DNA of 64,000 nt, from positions 58,779-122,778 of the forward strand of contig VGTI01000006.1 in assembly GCA_016874735.1 (NCBI GenBank), given 5' to 3'. Positions 52,078-60,782 of this stretch are shown here, piece after piece (within the stretch, counting starts at the first letter, position 1; each line of letters starts with the position of its first letter). The position numbers and the translations under genes were made by a program. The notes under the pieces are model-generated. The model saw only the letters and a program-made list of their open reading frames with translations, was not told the DNA's origin and ran no database searches. Origin of the DNA: Deltaproteobacteria bacterium (GTDB lineage: Bacteria > Bdellovibrionota_B > Oligoflexia > Oligoflexales > CAIYRB01).

Positions 52078-53502
52078 TCACCGCTTCATACTTAGAACTG
52101 TATCCAACATCTCATCTATCGTCGTGATGACCTTAGACGACGCGGTAAAGTTCGCTTGCCACTTCATCATATTCGTGGCTTCTTCGTCGAGCGACACCCC
52201 CGAAATTGATTCGCGTCGTTTAACTAAGTCCTCAACCAAAATGTCGGCGGACTGTTTGGCATGATCGGCGCGCTGGGTCTCCATACCTAAGTTGGCAGTA
52301 TATTGAGCGTAGAATTCAACGAGGTTAACGCCGTCTTTCGTAAATATCCGCGCATCTTTGAGCTTAATAATCGCATTTAGATTGACGTTATCGCCAGGAG
52401 CCAGCGCGGTCGATGCCGCCGCGATGGAATGCGTCGATGCGGCAATGATATCTTCAATATCAATCGATGCTGCGGCGTTATCGATGGAATCAGTAATTTT
52501 GAAAAAATCGCGACCTGTGCTCTCCGAAAATTCCCCAATACCGAAACCACTGCGATGCACGCCGTTAACCTCATGAGCAAAACGGTAAGCCATCTCATTA
52601 TTTTTCTCGAGCAGCGTCGGAATATCATCGTCGCGAATCCGAATGAACGCCTCAAGTGCACCACCATCCATGCGGCGCGTCACATTCCGAGTAGTATGGT
52701 CGTCCCAGTCGGTGATGGTGACGTCAAACAAGCTATCGTTATCAAAATTTCTCTGGACGCCAAACTTAGCTGCGTTATTGCGCTCGACTAAGGTCACTTG
52801 ATCTGGCCCGCGTACACAGAGCATACCGTATTGGTCTTCGTAATATTTAATCTCGACCTGCTTGGAAACTTCACGCAATAGCCTTTCGCGCTGATCACGC
52901 AAATCGTTGGCAAAGGTACCCATGCCCGTCTCTGATGTCTGGATCTTCACGTTGAGCTTGGCAATTTCCTGTAGCTGATCGTTCACATTAGTGACGAGAT
53001 CGAAAATCCTGTCGTTGATAATAGTGCGATTGTCGCGCAGATCCGTGTCAACGCGACGAAAGGCCGTAGACACGTCGCGTCCGGCTTCGACTACGGTGGT
53101 CCTGATCGTTTCGTCGGTGGGGAAGTTCGAGAGATTTTGGATGGTATTAAAAAACTTGGTTACTTCGTCCGATACACTCGCATTTAAGAGTGGGCTAAAC
53201 ACGCGCTCTATGGTCTTTAGGGCGTCAGCTCGTGCGGCAGCTCGACCGGAGTCCTGATGGGTAGCATTGAGCTGATTCTCGACAAACTGATCGTGGGACC
53301 TGGTTACACTGGCAATCGAGGCGCCGTTGCCGATGAGCACACCGTGAGTCTCAAGAGGATCGTTCTGACGGATGTTGACCGTCTGCCGCGAGTAACCTTC
53401 GACTTGGGCGTTAGCGATGTTATGGCCAGCCGTATCAACACCCTGACGGGTCGTCAGCAGGGCTTCCGATCCAACCGTGAGTGTGTGAAATAGTCCTGCC
53501 AT
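52078..53502 (-). CDS. flgK: Flagellar hook-associated protein FlgK (HAP1)
   Basis: A 474-residue junction protein. The N-terminal rod-like motif GVDTAGHNIANAQVEGYSRQTVNIRQ and the C-terminal SGVSLDEEATNMMKWQANFTASSKVITTIDEMLDTVL are the two diagnostic ends. The length is a little shorter than E. coli FlgK (547). It starts 30 bases after flgN, its export chaperone gene. Confidence 0.96.
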   Translation of the reverse strand: MAGLFHTLTVGSEALLTTRQGVDTAGHNIANAQVEGYSRQTVNIRQNDPLETHGVLIGNGASIASVTRSHDQFVENQLNATHQDSGRAAARADALKTIERVFSPLLNASVSDEVTKFFNTIQNLSNFPTDETIRTTVVEAGRDVSTAFRRVDTDLRDNRTIINDRIFDLVTNVNDQLQEIAKLNVKIQTSETGMGTFANDLRDQRERLLREVSKQVEIKYYEDQYGMLCVRGPDQVTLVERNNAAKFGVQRNFDNDSLFDVTITDWDDHTTRNVTRRMDGGALEAFIRIRDDDIPTLLEKNNEMAYRFAHEVNGVHRSGFGIGEFSESTGRDFFKITDSIDNAAASIDIEDIIAASTHSIAAASTALAPGDNVNLNAIIKLKDARIFTKDGVNLVEFYAQYTANLGMETQRADHAKQSADILVEDLVKRRESISGVSLDEEATNMMKWQANFTASSKVITTIDEMLDTVLSMKR

Positions 53503-53532
53503 CTCAGTTGCCTCAAGAAAAAAGCACCTTCA

Positions 53533-54120
53533 TTAGGCCTTAACGCGAAACCCGCTGTTGCGACCGGCAGCTTTCTGCACGCCATGAGCATTATAGGAAA
53601 CGGCCACTTGCTCGCTAACCTCTTGCCAAAATCGGTAGCTCTCCTGATAATTCCACATTAGCTTGGTGACAAGATAACGATTGGCCTCGATCTGTGGTTT
53701 CACGTCCATGTATACGGCGAAGAAATCCTGCACCGCCTTGGTAAAAACCTTGGCTACGTGCTGTAGAACTTGAACAGCAAACTGCTCGGATGAAAGAGAA
53801 TTAGCTAACTCCGTCAACGCATCGTTAAACTGAGAGAGTGTGACGGGACGGGGCTTTTCGGGCCAATGTGCGCTTAAGATTTTGGCGAGTTTTTCGCCGG
53901 TAAGGGTGAAGTTAGTGTAAGCACCCTCGATTCGGTCACCCAGCTCCTCTTTAACGCGACAGGCATCCGTCACAAGGCCGTATTCTCGAGCCTCGATTGC
54001 CTCATGCTCAGATGCAATCACCTTAGGCATCTCTGCGTAGGCATCGCGCATCTTGTTGACGCAGTCAGTGAGACGAGATGCTACCTCGATGACTTGTTCC
54101 ACAAATGTGGTCTGAGTCAT
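53533..54120 (-). CDS. flgN: Flagellar export chaperone FlgN
   Basis: A 195-residue cytosolic helical protein of the FlgN family, which holds FlgK and FlgL for export. It is all helix and ends with YNAHGVQKAAGRNSGFRVKA, the typical FlgN tail. The assignment rests on both the tail and its position between flgM and flgK. It starts 24 bases after flgM. Confidence 0.85.
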   Translation of the reverse strand: MTQTTFVEQVIEVASRLTDCVNKMRDAYAEMPKVIASEHEAIEAREYGLVTDACRVKEELGDRIEGAYTNFTLTGEKLAKILSAHWPEKPRPVTLSQFNDALTELANSLSSEQFAVQVLQHVAKVFTKAVQDFFAVYMDVKPQIEANRYLVTKLMWNYQESYRFWQEVSEQVAVSYNAHGVQKAAGRNSGFRVKA

Positions 54121-54144
54121 TGCGCCTCTCCTGTTTAGAGGGAA

Positions 54145-54537
54145 TTAATTGTCAGATTCGGCTAGGTGTTCTTTGATGGCTTCGTGCAACATGCCGTCAG
54201 CTATACGGCCAGCGTCTGGTTTGTAGGTACCGTCGGCTATTTGCTTCTTAATATCCGAGACACGGTCTTCACGAACGTCGGGAGTGGAGCGAGCGATATC
54301 GAGAGCTTTTTGGTAGGCTTCTGCTTTGGTTTTAGCGGCATCCGAGATGTTAACGCCATAGTCCTTGTTGGCCCGGGCGTTGTTGGCGGTTTGGCCGGCA
54401 CCTTGAGGGGCGGCGGCTGGAGCCACCGCCTTGGCATTCTGTACCTTACCATCCTCAGCCTTGGACTGCGGGGTCGCTGCCGGATTCAGCCCGTCCGTTG
54501 CTTTGGGAGTGTAGCTGCCAATGCGGCTGGTACTCAT
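54145..54537 (-). CDS. flgM: Anti-sigma-28 factor FlgM
   Basis: A 130-residue protein with low-complexity N-terminal half (Ala, Asn, Gln and Pro-rich), as expected for an intrinsically disordered, exported anti-sigma factor. The C-terminal half (DRVSDIKKQIADGTYKPDAGRIADGMLHEAIKEHL) is the sigma-28-binding helix pair. Its presence implies that FliA operates here, which fits the sigma-28 promoter at 12773. Confidence 0.9.
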   Translation of the reverse strand: MSTSRIGSYTPKATDGLNPAATPQSKAEDGKVQNAKAVAPAAAPQGAGQTANNARANKDYGVNISDAAKTKAEAYQKALDIARSTPDVREDRVSDIKKQIADGTYKPDAGRIADGMLHEAIKEHLAESDN

Positions 54538-54617
54538 GAAACACCTCTATCTTTCATGGTAGGGCTTCTAACATAGAACGGCTGGTGGAGAGAAAGAGAA
54601 AATCTGGTGGGCTTCTG

Positions 54618-55055
54618 CTACCTATTGTCGCCTGTTTTGATCGCAGCTGCAATCCCTGGGCTACGCGCACCCTCTTTGTAAGCCGCTAGTCCCTGCGACT
54701 TAGCCACCGCAGGAGGTGATGAGGGACGGACTTGAGATTGGGAATTAAGCAAAAATTCCTCAATATTATTGGCAAGTCCCGTATGCCTCTGCGCGGCCAT
54801 CATCTTGGCATACTCATCGTCGAGTAACGACTTGTAAATATCTTCGGCATTACCTCCGTCAATCAGACCTGACTTCTGGACGGTGTCACGCATCGACTTA
54901 AGGACAATATTAAGAAACAGGGATTCAAAATCCTCGGCCGCTTGTTTAATCGTCGCGCGATCGCGGTCGTTAACCTTGGATCTAAGATCACCAAGGATCT
55001 TATCGTGGTTAGCCGCGACGGGCGTATTCACATTGACGCTTAGCGGACTATTCAT
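54618..55055 (-). CDS. flgJ: FlgJ-type rod-binding protein without muramidase domain
   Basis: A 145-residue protein with the rod-binding domain only: QAAEDFESLFLNIVLKSMRDTV and DEYAKMMAAQRHTGLANNIEEFL. The peptidoglycan-hydrolase domain of enterobacterial FlgJ is missing, as is common outside that group, so another enzyme must open the wall (the MltD-like gene at 39291 is one candidate). It starts 1 base after flgI. Confidence 0.9.
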   Translation of the reverse strand: MNSPLSVNVNTPVAANHDKILGDLRSKVNDRDRATIKQAAEDFESLFLNIVLKSMRDTVQKSGLIDGGNAEDIYKSLLDDEYAKMMAAQRHTGLANNIEEFLLNSQSQVRPSSPPAVAKSQGLAAYKEGARSPGIAAAIKTGDNR

Positions 55056-55056
55056 A

Positions 55057-56076
55057 TTACATAAACCTCAGCTCGGCATTGATGGCCCCGGATGCATGAA
55101 CGGACTGCAAGATACCAACCAGATCCGCAGGTTTGACGCCTAGATTATTGAGCGTTTGCAGGAGTTCGCCGACCGTAGTACCACCAACGGAAACCACTGA
55201 CTTAGGCGCCGATTTGTCGTTTTTGCCCCCAACCTTAATGGTCAAATCCCCGTGAGCAATCGCTATCGGCGCCACTACGACGCCAGCACCCATGACCACT
55301 GTCCCAGTCCTCTCATTAATGACCACAACGGAGCGCGCATCGTCCTCGACACGCATGGATTCAAGCTCGGAGAGAAACTCTACCGTGCGGCCTTGGTATT
55401 CAGCCGGCATCGTCACATCGATGCTACTGACATCACGTGGTGAGGCGAAAAAACCCTTTAGTTTAGTGTTGATAGCCTCGGCAATGCGCGTGGCTGTCGT
55501 AAAGTCTGGTCGGATGAGTGTTAACGTCAACTCACCCTGATTGCCAATGGTGGGCTGGAACTCCCGCTCGACCGTAGCCCCTTGGGGCACCCTAGCCACA
55601 GTAAGTACCTGCGCACCGTTGCCACTAGCCTGCCCCACTACGACGGACCCCTGAGCAACCGCATAAACCTCGCTATTACCAGCGTGTAGTGTGGTTAAAA
55701 TTAACGTCCCCCCGGCCAAACTCCGGGCGTCACCGATGGCCGATACTTTGATGTCAAAAAGATCGCCATTTTTGCCATAAGGAGGGAGCTCGCCCGTGAC
55801 CAACACGGCAGCCATATTGCCGGCAACGACCTCGTTATCTTTAGTCTTCATACCCATGCGTGTGAGCATGTTGGCGATCATCTTGTTCGTAGTGAGTGAC
55901 TTTTTGCTGTCGCCTGTAGCCTTGAGGCCGACGACGAGCCCAAATCCATTGACGAAGTTGCCGCGCACACCACGCACGCGGATAAGGTCTTTGAGGCGGG
56001 TGGGCATCGCCTGGGCCACCTGCGCGCCGTCAAAACACAGGGCCATGATGAAAGTAATTAACAAAAACCTACGCAT
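55057..56076 (-). CDS. flgI: Flagellar P-ring protein FlgI
   Basis: A 339-residue periplasmic protein with signal peptide (residues 1-23). RLKDLIRVRGVRGNFVNGFGLVVGLKATGDS, VSAIGDARSLAGGTL and the C-terminal GVKPADLVGILQSVHASGAINAELRFM are conserved. It forms the P-ring in the peptidoglycan layer. ATG 56076 overlaps the flgH stop by 8 bases; the frame also extends to 56151 within flgH without a better start. Confidence 0.95.
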   Translation of the reverse strand: MRRFLLITFIMALCFDGAQVAQAMPTRLKDLIRVRGVRGNFVNGFGLVVGLKATGDSKKSLTTNKMIANMLTRMGMKTKDNEVVAGNMAAVLVTGELPPYGKNGDLFDIKVSAIGDARSLAGGTLILTTLHAGNSEVYAVAQGSVVVGQASGNGAQVLTVARVPQGATVEREFQPTIGNQGELTLTLIRPDFTTATRIAEAINTKLKGFFASPRDVSSIDVTMPAEYQGRTVEFLSELESMRVEDDARSVVVINERTGTVVMGAGVVVAPIAIAHGDLTIKVGGKNDKSAPKSVVSVGGTTVGELLQTLNNLGVKPADLVGILQSVHASGAINAELRFM

Positions 56077-57154
56077 TATTACCCCCACCCGCTGGTTTAG
56101 CAGCATCTGCCGTCCCAGCCTTACCCGCATCTTTAGCCGGCGCAGCTGCACCTGCTTTGCCTTTGTCGGCTTTGGGATCAGCCGCCGCTGCGGCTTCAGC
56201 AGCCGCCTTGGCTGCCTCTTGCTCCTTCAGCGTATCCTCGATCAGTTTCATTTTGGCATCGGTCTCGGCGCGTTTTTTGGCTAATTCCTCACGCTGTTTA
56301 GCCACGAGTCGACGCTCATCGCCGAAAGACTTGATGCGGCTTTCTAGTTTTTCCTGCGCTTCCTGTAAGCGATCTTTTTGATCGGCGAGGTCTTGCGCTT
56401 GTTTAGACTTGGCCTCCTCGAAGCCGCTGAGACGTAGTGAATACTCGTCCTCCCAACCAGACGAATTGCGCTCTGTCAGCTCACCGGACTTACTCTCCGC
56501 GAAGCGGACATCGAGGAGATCATCCGTCGTTAAATCCTCCCCAGAGCTCAGCCGGTCGTATGGAATACGTGCTCGCAGATCAACCTCGTTAACTTGATCC
56601 TTGTGCTGCGAGGTTCTCTTGAGCATGGCTAGTACGTCACCGTTGTCGTATCTGTGAGCGATTTGCATTTTGAATGATTTGAGCAGCGAAGGCTGACCTT
56701 TTTCGGCTGGGGTCAGGTCAGGTAGCGCTTTGAGTAATTCTTCCTCGACCTCGTCCGTCGGTCCGGACTTGTCGTCCTTGCCTTTGCCCTTGGCTTTAGC
56801 GCCGCCTTTGTCTTTAGCCAGATCTTTGTCACTTATACGATTAGGCTGAATATTGACGGTGAGGAACCGCCCCACATTGAGTGGACCTTTGGGAGTAAAT
56901 AAATAATTGCGCTCATCGTCTGGATTAAAAAGTGATCCCGAGTCATTAGAACGCGTATTGCTCGTGATCTGCACCGTCTTTTCCTTGACATAGACAGCCG
57001 GTGCTGGAGTCCCGGCCATGGAGCGACCTTGACCCACGAGTTTGTCTGAATCCTTGGTAAAAAGATCTGGATTACGTCCAGAGACTTGCGTCATCTTAGG
57101 CGAGCAGCCAAAGACTGAACCAATGAGTAATAGGAAGGTAGCAAAAATCTTCAT
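56069..57154 (-). CDS. flgH: Flagellar L-ring lipoprotein FlgH with long coiled-coil extension
   Basis: A 361-residue lipoprotein with lipobox SVFGC (Cys17). SLFNPDDERNYLFTPKGPLNVGRFLTVNIQPNRI gives the FlgH core, shorter and more diverged than the enterobacterial one (232 residues in all). The C-terminal 130 residues are a charged coiled coil (about 235-315) followed by an Ala/Lys/Gly tail. The extension is not part of the usual FlgH. Position between flgA and flgI supports the call. Confidence 0.85.
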   Translation of the reverse strand: MKIFATFLLLIGSVFGCSPKMTQVSGRNPDLFTKDSDKLVGQGRSMAGTPAPAVYVKEKTVQITSNTRSNDSGSLFNPDDERNYLFTPKGPLNVGRFLTVNIQPNRISDKDLAKDKGGAKAKGKGKDDKSGPTDEVEEELLKALPDLTPAEKGQPSLLKSFKMQIAHRYDNGDVLAMLKRTSQHKDQVNEVDLRARIPYDRLSSGEDLTTDDLLDVRFAESKSGELTERNSSGWEDEYSLRLSGFEEAKSKQAQDLADQKDRLQEAQEKLESRIKSFGDERRLVAKQREELAKKRAETDAKMKLIEDTLKEQEAAKAAAEAAAAADPKADKGKAGAAAPAKDAGKAGTADAAKPAGGGNNA

Positions 57155-57163
57155 GGCACCTGC

Positions 57164-58225
57164 TTAAAACACGTGTTGAACTGTGTTCGCGTCAATCACC
57201 CGTACGCGCATCCGCTTTTTGGTCGCTGGATACTGCGCTTCTATCACCTGGCCTGGCACGCCATCAGCCATGAGCTTGACTGAGCCGCTAACGGCAACTC
57301 CAGAGCCATCGACTTTGAGTTGCACCATTTGACCGCGGCGTACCAGCCTTGGTAATTCAATATCACTCGACAGCAAAGGGGAGCCGCTCTGCATCGGACG
57401 TCGTAGGCGACGACCGATCAGCTCGTCGCGATGACTCACGTACATGCTGCCACTGCGCCCGAGAGCAACCATATCTGAGCCCAGGTTGGCATCGGTAATC
57501 TCCGCTCCTTTATCCAAAGACTCGCCAAGGACGGGCAACAGTGCATGCACTGTCATATGAGCTGAGACCGAGAACACGGCCCGCAGTTGATCGCCGTCCA
57601 CTTGGCGCGCGACAAAAGTGAGGCGCACATTGCCGCCGAGACGTTTTATCACCCAGTCAGCGGATTGCAGGTGTTCTGCAGTAAGGTCTGGGAATTCAAT
57701 CACGTAATCCCCGGGGCGCAATTTGAGCCCTGGGGGTAACAACATCCGATCTATTGTGACTTTCAGTGCACTGTCCTCACTAAAAGCATCGCTCAGTAAA
57801 GACTTGAGAGCACCTTCAACCTTGTCCTCTGTTAAAGGAATCGAGGCTGCAGTGATCTTAATCACCTTAGCACCTGCTAATCTGATGTCCGCCGCCGGCC
57901 ATTCTTTGCCGAGGAGCGCACGCGCCTTTTCTGGATGCCAAGTGATCGTCCGTCCAGGTTCGGGACTTGGCCCCAAGTCAACGGCGTAAATTTCGTCGCA
58001 AATTTCGGCCATGCCATGACAATCTGCAACGCCACCTAGATAGAGCCGATCGCCATCGACCTCTGCATTGGGACGAAAAGTTAGTGTCGCCGCGAGTGGA
58101 ACTTGTGGTGCTAACTCCGCAGCAGGCGTCGGGAGTGACGGCACTAATTCCGCGCGGGCCACTGAGGCAAGTAAGCTGTGCCCCAGAACCGCGCCGAGTA
58201 ATGTCATGCTAAAAACTAGATTCAC
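57164..58225 (-). CDS. flgA: P-ring assembly chaperone FlgA
   Basis: A 353-residue periplasmic protein with signal peptide (about residues 1-25). The C-terminal half is the SAF/FlgA domain, with GRRLRRPMQSGSPLLSSDIELPRLVRRGQMV and later VPGQVIEAQYPATKKRMRVRV. It is longer than E. coli FlgA (219) because of an extra N-terminal region (about 45-170). It helps FlgI form the P-ring. It follows flgG with an 18-base gap. Confidence 0.9.
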   Translation of the reverse strand: MNLVFSMTLLGAVLGHSLLASVARAELVPSLPTPAAELAPQVPLAATLTFRPNAEVDGDRLYLGGVADCHGMAEICDEIYAVDLGPSPEPGRTITWHPEKARALLGKEWPAADIRLAGAKVIKITAASIPLTEDKVEGALKSLLSDAFSEDSALKVTIDRMLLPPGLKLRPGDYVIEFPDLTAEHLQSADWVIKRLGGNVRLTFVARQVDGDQLRAVFSVSAHMTVHALLPVLGESLDKGAEITDANLGSDMVALGRSGSMYVSHRDELIGRRLRRPMQSGSPLLSSDIELPRLVRRGQMVQLKVDGSGVAVSGSVKLMADGVPGQVIEAQYPATKKRMRVRVIDANTVQHVF

Positions 58226-58243
58226 AAGCTCCCCTTACTAGAA

Positions 58244-59023
58244 TCAGCGGATGGCTACTGTGGCCTGCAACATTTGATCGCCGGTTTGGATGACCTTAGA
58301 GTTCATCTCGTAGGCACGCTGGCCGGAGATCATGTTGACCATTTCCTCGACGATATTGACGTTCGCTGCCTCGAGCTGGGTGTGATAGAGAGCACCCATA
58401 CCGTTTTGGTTAGCGATACCAACTACAGGCTCACCACTGGCTTCGGTGGCTGTGTAGAGGTTGCGTCCTTTCGACGCCAACCCCATGGGGTTGATGAAGT
58501 TGGCAAGTTGGATTTGCCCGATGTCTTGCTTTTCCGCGCCGACATTGACGGTCACGACTCCGTCCATACCAACAACAAGGTTAGTGGCCCCTTGCGGCCG
58601 TGTGATTTCGTCGACCAGCGGGAAGCCGTCGGCCGTAACGAGACGACCCGAGTTGTCCCACTTAAAGTTACCATCCCGCGTATAGGCCGTGGTGCCGTCC
58701 TCAAGTTGCACACGGAAGAACCCCTGACCCTCGACCATGAAGTCCGTCTCGTTGCCCGTGAGCTTAACCGCACCGGTGGTAAACATCTTGTCTACAGACG
58801 ACAGCCGCGTACCGGCACCGACCTGGATGCCGCTAGGGACGACAGTGCCGGTGGTGGTGTTTTGGCCCGGAGCCTTCAGCGTCTGATAGATCAGGTCATG
58901 GAAATTGGCGCGCGACTTCTTAAACGCGTTGGTATTTAAGTTGGCCAAGTTGTTGGACGTGACGTCGATGTTTTGCTGCATCGCTTCCATGCCCGTCGCC
59001 GCTGTGTAAAGTAGTCGCATCAT
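58244..59023 (-). CDS. flgG: Distal rod protein FlgG
   Basis: A 259-residue rod protein. The N-terminal RLLYTAATGMEAMQQNIDVTSNNLANLNTNAFKKSRANFHDLIYQT and the C-terminal LEAANVNIVEEMVNMISGQRAYEMNSKVIQTGDQML are diagnostic of FlgG. The 260-residue length is standard. The second Met (59020) could be the start. It starts 39 bases after flgF. Confidence 0.97.
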   Translation of the reverse strand: MMRLLYTAATGMEAMQQNIDVTSNNLANLNTNAFKKSRANFHDLIYQTLKAPGQNTTTGTVVPSGIQVGAGTRLSSVDKMFTTGAVKLTGNETDFMVEGQGFFRVQLEDGTTAYTRDGNFKWDNSGRLVTADGFPLVDEITRPQGATNLVVGMDGVVTVNVGAEKQDIGQIQLANFINPMGLASKGRNLYTATEASGEPVVGIANQNGMGALYHTQLEAANVNIVEEMVNMISGQRAYEMNSKVIQTGDQMLQATVAIR

Positions 59024-59062
59024 AGCCTTGGATCTCCACTAATTGCCTAAACCATTAAGTCA

Positions 59063-59851
59063 TTAAGCGCGCAAATCACCGAGTTGGTTACTAGATTTCT
59101 GCATAATTTGGTCGTAATCGTTGATGGCCTTTTGGTAAGCCTCGTAGGAGCGGTGCGCCATAATCATATCCGTCAGGTTTTTGATAGCGTTGACGTTTGA
59201 TCCCTCGAGAAAACCCTGCCGCATCTGTGGACGTGCCACCGTGGTCAGTCCCTCAGGAGTGCCACCGTAATGAAGGAGATTGTCACCGACGCGCTCTAAG
59301 CTCTCTCCGTCTTTGATTTTGAAGAGTTGAATGCGGTCAATGAGGTGCTTGTCCTGCCATACTTCGCCCGAGTCGTTGATTTCGAAAGACCCAGTGCGGA
59401 CGACGATGTTGCCCTTTTCACCGAGGATAGGCATGCCATCTTTGTTGCTAAGTACACCGTCGCGACTGACAACCAAAGACCCATTGCGGGTATAGCGCAC
59501 ACCGTCAGGCGTATTGACTGCCAGAAGGCCTTCGCCCTCAATCATAATGTCGGTAGGGTTACCGGTGCTGATCGCTGGTCCCTGGGTGTCGTCCCTCGTC
59601 ACATCGGCCACACCGACGTAGGCCATTTCGTTGCCACGGATGTTCATCAGCTGCTCAACGCCGACCTTGTAGTTGGCAGGGGGCAGGGGATCACGGTAGT
59701 TCTTTTCGGGTTCCGGCTCCAGCAGGGTAAACGTCACGCGATCACCCTTGAAACCGACCGTATTCATGTTCGCCATATTGTTGGCGATGGTTTCAAGCAC
59801 GCGTTCTTGAGCGATCGCGCCTGAAAGTGGTGAGTAGATGTTCTTTAGCAT
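59063..59851 (-). CDS. flgF: Rod protein FlgF
   Basis: A 262-residue rod protein, paralogous to FlgG: AIAQERVLETIANNMANMNTVGFKGDRV at the N-terminus and GSNVNAIKNLTDMIMAHRSYEAYQKAINDYDQIMQK at the C-terminus. The start is taken at ATG 59851; a TTG at 59869 would add six residues. It is the first gene of the flg operon, and a sigma-54-type promoter lies upstream. Confidence 0.92.
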   Translation of the reverse strand: MLKNIYSPLSGAIAQERVLETIANNMANMNTVGFKGDRVTFTLLEPEPEKNYRDPLPPANYKVGVEQLMNIRGNEMAYVGVADVTRDDTQGPAISTGNPTDIMIEGEGLLAVNTPDGVRYTRNGSLVVSRDGVLSNKDGMPILGEKGNIVVRTGSFEINDSGEVWQDKHLIDRIQLFKIKDGESLERVGDNLLHYGGTPEGLTTVARPQMRQGFLEGSNVNAIKNLTDMIMAHRSYEAYQKAINDYDQIMQKSSNQLGDLRA

Positions 59852-59911
59852 CGCGTGTACTGCCGTCAAAGATGAGTGGTGGGTCTAGTGAGGGTGGGTC
59901 AGAGATACTAG

Positions 59912-59928
59912 AGCAACTTTAGTGCCAA
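59912..59928 (-). promoter_or_regulatory. Predicted sigma-54 (-24/-12) promoter of the flg operon
   Basis: On the minus strand, TTGGCAC-TAAAG-TTGCT reads from 59928 to 59912. GG and GC are exactly ten bases apart, as sigma-54 requires, and TGGCAC/TTGC equals the consensus. Transcription would begin near 59901, about 50 bases before the flgF ATG. Confidence 0.72.
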
Positions 59929-60108
59929 CTCCTCGACGGCCTGCATGATAGAATTTTGGCTGTGCTCTAACTGATTATAAAGCTAGTCCAAATATTGGCA
60001 TCGTTGGTATAGCGATAAGCGGATGAAGCCGGGCAAGTGTCAGAGGAGTGGCGAGGTAGAAATTTCACGGCGTCAAAAAAAGTCGCCAAATATCTGACGA
60101 GAGTCTTC

Positions 60109-60774
60109 ATGACTGACACATCCCAAGAGAGCTTTATGGCCGACCTAGCCGCCATCGAGCGCCTGGCCGCTGCACCGCGTGTGAGTTTTGCAGCCATTGA
60201 ACAGAAGTTGGAGGGCAGAGGCTTTGCCTCATTTGCGCTGATCTTTGCGCTCCCCTTTGTGCAACCCATCCCTCTGCCGGGTGTGTCGATTGTGATTGGC
60301 CTCGTCATGATCGCCGTTGGGCTGCGCCTGACCCTGGGACACGCAGGCGTCTTGCCGCAATGGCTGGGGCAGCGCGAGATTGATGGGCAGAGGCTAGTGA
60401 AAATGGTTCATGCCGCCCGCAAGGCATTTACTTATATCGACCCATTGTTTAAACCCCGGCTATCGCTTGCGTTGCAACCACCGTTAAGTCGCGCCATAGG
60501 TCTAAGCATCACCGTCAGTGGCTTGGCACTCATACTACCCTTACCTCCAGTGGTGCTCTTTTCCAATTCTCTACCGGCTTGGGCCATCATTTGCGTCAGT
60601 ATTGGTTATCTGGAGCGCGACGGACTATTTGTAATCATCGGCCATCTGATCGCTATCGCGACTTGGGTCTATTTTGCGACGGTATGGGAAGTGGTGCGCC
60701 TAGCATGGCATTCCATCGCCACGACTATCCCTCAGCGATGGCCACAACTAGCAAGCTTTTTGCATTTAAACTGA
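60109..60774 (+). CDS. ExoD-family membrane protein
   Basis: A 221-residue inner-membrane protein. GRGFASFALIFALPFVQPIPLPGVSIVIGLVMIAVGLRLTLG and later LPWAIICVSIGYLERDGLFVIIGH-type hydrophobic segments fit the ExoD family (named for a role in exopolysaccharide synthesis in rhizobia). I chose ATG 60109 because the longer frame from GTG 60037 adds a basic stretch without a ribosome site. It ends 8 bases before the photolyase-like gene. Confidence 0.82.
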   Translation: MTDTSQESFMADLAAIERLAAAPRVSFAAIEQKLEGRGFASFALIFALPFVQPIPLPGVSIVIGLVMIAVGLRLTLGHAGVLPQWLGQREIDGQRLVKMVHAARKAFTYIDPLFKPRLSLALQPPLSRAIGLSITVSGLALILPLPPVVLFSNSLPAWAIICVSIGYLERDGLFVIIGHLIAIATWVYFATVWEVVRLAWHSIATTIPQRWPQLASFLHLN

Positions 60775-60782
60775 GGTGTGCT

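Noticed and set aside
58274..58939. A 221-codon open frame on the plus strand, antisense to flgG
   Set aside because: flgG on the minus strand is a near-certain gene. The antisense frame has no recognisable motif, and it arises from codon composition.
59327..59824. A 165-codon open frame antisense to flgF
   Set aside because: Same reason: the sense strand codes for a well-recognised rod protein, and the antisense product shows no family signature.
60579..60782. An N-terminal extension of the photolyase-like protein
   Set aside because: The extension overlaps exoD in another frame and shows no antenna-domain sequence. GAGG supports ATG 60783. It does not supply the missing alpha/beta domain.
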